A DNA stretch of 9,828 bases from an uncultured Austwickia sp. (lineage in GTDB: Bacteria; Actinomycetota; Actinomycetes; Actinomycetales; Dermatophilaceae), in the NCBI GenBank assembly GCA_934678955.1, contig CAKUSI010000129.1, forward strand, positions 1 to 9,828. Reading direction: 5' to 3'. A model generated the notes under the pieces. That model saw only the letters and a program-made list of their open reading frames with translations, made no database searches and was not told the origin of the DNA. Position numbers and translations under genes: made by a program. The first letter of the stretch is position 1. The number at the start of each line of letters is the position of its first letter. Positions 7,385 through 9,828 of this stretch are shown here, piece after piece.

Positions 7385-7390
7385 AGGTGA
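7385..7390 (+). promoter_or_regulatory. Ribosome binding site for the lipoprotein gene at 7397
   Basis: AGGTGA lies six bases before the ATG at 7397. The alternative in-frame ATG at 7415 has no comparable site, so the upstream start is preferred; both would give a workable signal peptide. Confidence 0.6.
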
Positions 7391-7396
7391 CGTGCC

Positions 7397-9493
7397 ATGC
7401 CACGATCGGGTCGGATGAAGCTACTGGTGACGGGGTTCTGGATCTCTCTCGCCCTGATTCTGACCGGGTGCACCGGTGCCGCCAGCGAGCCCCCGCCCCC
7501 ACCGACGCTGGCCGCCACTGGCGACCCACAGCCGGTGATGTCCGGCGACAAGATGGCCGGCCCGCGGGGCACCACCCTCAGGGGCCGCGGCGTCACCGTC
7601 GAGGTTCCCCGCGGTGCGGTTCCGGACGGCCACGAGTTCGGCCTGTCCGTGGGCCACCCGATCGGGCTCGTCGAGCGCCCCGGCACCGCCGAGATCTTCG
7701 GCGCTCCCGTCGCCGTCGAATACGGCACCCCCTTGGCCGCCCCCGCGCGCATCGAGTGGGACATCGCCGACCTGCCCGACGAGCAGCGATCCACCCTCGT
7801 GCTGGCGCGCTGGGACGACACGCTGCAGGTCTGGCGCGCCACCGACGAACCCTTCCAGATCGACGGGTCGAAGCTGTCGGCAGAGATCACCGAGTTCTCG
7901 TTCCTCACCTGGGTCGCCAACGCCGCCGCAACCGTCACCCAGACGGCCGGCGAATGGAGTGGCAAGCGCTCCGACGCGCTCGAGTGCACCAGTGACCCTC
8001 TGCCCTCCTGGGTGAGCGATGTCATCCGGCCGGACGCCGACCAGCCGGCCATGCCGATCCGCACCTGCACCGAGCCCGACAAGGGCAACGTGCTCACCCT
8101 CCGCGTCGCGAACAACCGCCCCTACAGCCAGCAGCTCGACCTCACCAAGGGCGACGGGTACGCCTGGGCGTGGCGGGGCGACGCCGACGGCACCGTCGAG
8201 GGCATCCTGCGCGAGTTGGCGGGCCGGGCCCTGGCCACCCCCACGAGCATGCAGATGGCGCCCACCCGGGCGACCGCGGTCGGACTCGCCCAGCCCGGCA
8301 CACCGGGACAGGTCGAGCTCGCCCTGGCCGCACACCCGACGATCTCCTCGATCGGCACCGACGTACTGATCGCGCTCATCGGCAGCGTCGTCGACCTCGA
8401 CAACGTGGGCGGCTTCGACTCGGACGCCTTGAACGCGTTCGTCCAGGCGATCTACGACTGCGGCGGCAAGGACGCGCTGAAGTCGCGCGAGGTGGCGAGC
8501 GCCGACACCTTCCAGCGGGTGCTCGAGACCACGAGGTCGTGCGTCGACTCCGACGCCGTCATGTCGGCGATCGAGGACGTCCTGCGTGCGCAGATCGCCA
8601 AGGGCGGCGAGAGCGCCACGAAGGCCATCCAGACCAACCGGCTCCTCAAGGGTGCCCTCGGCAAGATCGGCACGTACCTGACCGTGACCGACTTCGCCAG
8701 TTACACGGCCGAGCTCACCAGCGCCGGCGCCGTCGGCGACGTGAAGATCAACGTGCGGGGTTACGGACCCGACCCCGAGCTGGGTGACTGGACGGCGTCC
8801 TGCTCGGAACCCGCAGCCGACTGGGACCTCCTGTTCAAGAACCTCGCCGAGCGCGAGGCCTTCCGAGACACCAGCAAGGAGTACTGGGAGTTCCCGGCCT
8901 GGAAGAAGAGCGCGACCACGGCCGTCCAACCGGTGAAGAAGTGCTCGCGCGACTACGCCCAGAAGCTGGCGGCGGAGGTCGGGCAGTGGACGGATCAGAA
9001 GTCCGCTGAGGCCGTGGTGTCCGCCATCAAGGCCGTGCACGACCAGGGCTCGGTCATCGAGCTCAAGCCCGGCGGCATCGGGTCGTTCAAGTTCGGCGCC
9101 CCGGAGAAGGACGTGCGCTCGCTGCTCGACTCCGTTCTCGGCGCGCCCAAGCTCAACGAGGGCGCAGGGGGCTGCGAAGAGGCGGCCTTCGGGTACCAGT
9201 CGTACGCCGAGTACGGGGACCTGTCGGTCAGGTTCGCGGGCTCGGACGACACCGCGCAGTCACCGCGCACGCTGGCGTCCTGGATGTTCAAGACCAAGAC
9301 CCGGACGGCGGGGAAGGTGAAGCTGACCGACACTATCCCGGTGGGGCTGACGCTGGCCGAGCTGCAGAGCCGTTACCCCGACGGGAGCGGCCTGGAGCAC
9401 ATGAACGCCTGGTTCGCCGGTCAGGTGTGGGTCATCCCCTACGAGAGCGACCCGCAACTGTTCCACGCCGGCGGGCTCGACTGGTGCATGTGA
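7397..9493 (+). CDS. Large secreted lipoprotein with ZU5-like domain, function unknown
   Basis: The product is 698 residues. The signal peptide has lipobox L-T-G-C with the lipidated cysteine at 25, followed by a proline-rich linker (30-46). Residues about 58-175 look like a ZU5-like beta domain: VTVEVPRGAVPDG (66-78), a strand-rich core, then the paired pattern ARWDDTLQVW (137-146) and AEITEFSFLTWV (162-173), matching the WxxLxT...V.HFS style seen in such domains. Residues 185-540 match nothing I know and are partly helical. Residues 553-698 resemble a domain common in actinobacterial secreted proteins (IELKPGGIGSFKFG, LDSVLGAP, then a second half with VGLTLAELQSRYP). Eight cysteines besides C25 (197, 224, 355, 382, 469, 516, 593, 697) could make four disulfides, supporting an extracytoplasmic location. 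It is same-strand and close to the TIR operon, but the gap and possible promoter allow separate expression. No catalytic motif seen. Confidence 0.8.
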   Translation: MPRSGRMKLLVTGFWISLALILTGCTGAASEPPPPPTLAATGDPQPVMSGDKMAGPRGTTLRGRGVTVEVPRGAVPDGHEFGLSVGHPIGLVERPGTAEIFGAPVAVEYGTPLAAPARIEWDIADLPDEQRSTLVLARWDDTLQVWRATDEPFQIDGSKLSAEITEFSFLTWVANAAATVTQTAGEWSGKRSDALECTSDPLPSWVSDVIRPDADQPAMPIRTCTEPDKGNVLTLRVANNRPYSQQLDLTKGDGYAWAWRGDADGTVEGILRELAGRALATPTSMQMAPTRATAVGLAQPGTPGQVELALAAHPTISSIGTDVLIALIGSVVDLDNVGGFDSDALNAFVQAIYDCGGKDALKSREVASADTFQRVLETTRSCVDSDAVMSAIEDVLRAQIAKGGESATKAIQTNRLLKGALGKIGTYLTVTDFASYTAELTSAGAVGDVKINVRGYGPDPELGDWTASCSEPAADWDLLFKNLAEREAFRDTSKEYWEFPAWKKSATTAVQPVKKCSRDYAQKLAAEVGQWTDQKSAEAVVSAIKAVHDQGSVIELKPGGIGSFKFGAPEKDVRSLLDSVLGAPKLNEGAGGCEEAAFGYQSYAEYGDLSVRFAGSDDTAQSPRTLASWMFKTKTRTAGKVKLTDTIPVGLTLAELQSRYPDGSGLEHMNAWFAGQVWVIPYESDPQLFHAGGLDWCM

Positions 9494-9506
9494 GTCGTCG
9501 GTCTCG

Positions 9507-9532
9507 GCGCTCCTGGGCTTCACCGGAGGCGC
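9507..9532 (+). terminator. Candidate hairpin after the lipoprotein gene
   Basis: GCGCTCC at 9507-9513 pairs with GGA (9525-9527) and GCGC (9529-9532) around one bulged G, with an 11-base loop. It begins 14 bases after the stop codon. There is no T-tract. It is plausible as a weak terminator in high-GC DNA. Confidence 0.3.
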
Positions 9533-9545
9533 TGGGACGGCGACA

Positions 9546-9650
9546 AGCAGGGCGACGACCTGCTCGGCCACCTCGGCCCCGGACTGGGTCGGGGTGGGTC
9601 GGGGCCTCACTCACAGAGATTCGCCTGTCCGACAGTTGTGGGAGGCCCCG
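9546..9650. repeat. Cluster of short inverted repeats upstream of the transposase remnant
   Basis: Three stems are visible: AGCAGG/CCTGCT (9546-9551 with 9559-9564, loop 7), GGCCCCG/CGGGGCC (9575-9581 with 9600-9606) and CGGGGCCTC/GAGGCCCCG (9600-9608 with 9642-9650, loop 33). The last two share an arm and are mutually exclusive. They fill the space just before an IS110-type transposase start. In IS110 elements the non-coding end upstream of the recombinase can encode a structured guide (bridge) RNA, so this could be a remnant of that end. The 9-bp repeat overlaps the ribosome site. Confidence 0.35.
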
Positions 9651-9767
9651 GTGTTCACTGAGCGTACGAGTGTTGGTCTGGATGTGCACGCCCGAACCGT
9701 TGCGGCGGCGGCGATCGATGGCGTGACGGGTGAGGTGTTCGAGGCGAAGCTGACGACCTGTGTCTGA
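9651..9767 (+). pseudogene. Truncated IS110-family transposase, N-terminal fragment
   Basis: The GTG start is preceded by GGGAGG five bases upstream. The 38 codons begin FTERTSVGLDVHARTVAAAA and continue IDGVTGEVFEAKLT, closely matching the N-terminus of IS110-family DEDD recombinases. D11 in GLDVH is the first acidic residue of the RuvC-like catalytic set. Full-length members are roughly 300-400 residues or more, so nearly all of the catalytic core and the serine-bearing Tnp20 part is missing. The family-like sequence stops at about 9756-9760, followed by a stop at 9765-9767 in unrelated, lower-GC DNA. The fragment cannot transpose. It was probably interrupted by another insertion or a rearrangement. 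Confidence 0.75.
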
Positions 9768-9828
9768 GTAAATCGACCAGTTCGGCGTTCTAATTGTCCT
9801 CAGCTGTGCTGGTGGTCTTAGGTTGATT
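9768..9828. other. Lower-GC tail of unknown origin
   Basis: Roughly the last 60-70 bases drop to near-balanced base composition, unlike the rest of the window, and share no reading frame with the transposase fragment. They begin near TGTGTCTGAGTAAATCG. This could be the end of another insertion sequence that disrupted the IS110 remnant, but I do not recognise the family and no inverted-repeat partner is inside the window. Confidence 0.4.

Noticed and set aside
7421..9040. 539-codon open frame on the minus strand
   Set aside because: It mirrors the lipoprotein gene, which has a signal peptide, lipobox and ribosome site. The antisense product has shadow-like composition.
1..9828. CRISPR arrays, tRNA or rRNA genes
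   Set aside because: No regularly spaced repeats, cloverleaf-like segments or conserved rRNA motifs were seen on either strand by eye.

Overview
The window is high-GC DNA with GTG and ATG starts, four-base gene overlaps, Gram-positive-style lipoproteins and an IS110-type transposase fragment. Together these suggest a high-GC Gram-positive bacterium (Actinomycetota). I cannot fix the family from sequence alone.

Layout: bases 1-667 hold no convincing full gene. They contain coding-like scraps in several frames and one possible small minus-strand protein with a C-x2-C...H-x-H motif (about 230-454). From 668 to 7312, three genes run on the + strand with almost no space between them. They are a lipoprotein with PQQ-type beta-propeller repeats (668-1909), an 880-residue membrane protein with a degenerate TIR-like N-terminus and a long WD40-like beta-propeller region (1906-4548), and a 919-residue membrane protein with a recognisable TIR domain and a propeller region (4553-7312). 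After an 84-base gap holding a weak hairpin and a palindrome/-10-like site comes a fourth gene, a 698-residue lipoprotein (7397-9493) with a ZU5-like beta domain, eight non-lipobox cysteines and a C-terminal repeat-like domain. The window ends in the 5' remnant of an IS110-family transposase (9651-9767), broken after about 38 codons, followed by about 60 bases of clearly lower GC and unknown origin.

How the genes may work together (inference): in both TIR/propeller proteins an arginine-rich stretch lies just before a single transmembrane helix. This predicts the TIR part in the cytoplasm and the propeller outside. With the exported propeller lipoprotein at the head of the operon, the locus looks like a surface-sensing receptor with a cytoplasmic TIR effector, loosely like a bacterial Toll-like receptor. 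One TIR keeps the conserved glutamate of NAD-cleaving TIR domains (E84). In the other the equivalent position appears to be glutamine (Q60), so the pair may be one active and one regulatory or decoy subunit. Whether this is immune, developmental or envelope sensing cannot be told from the sequence.
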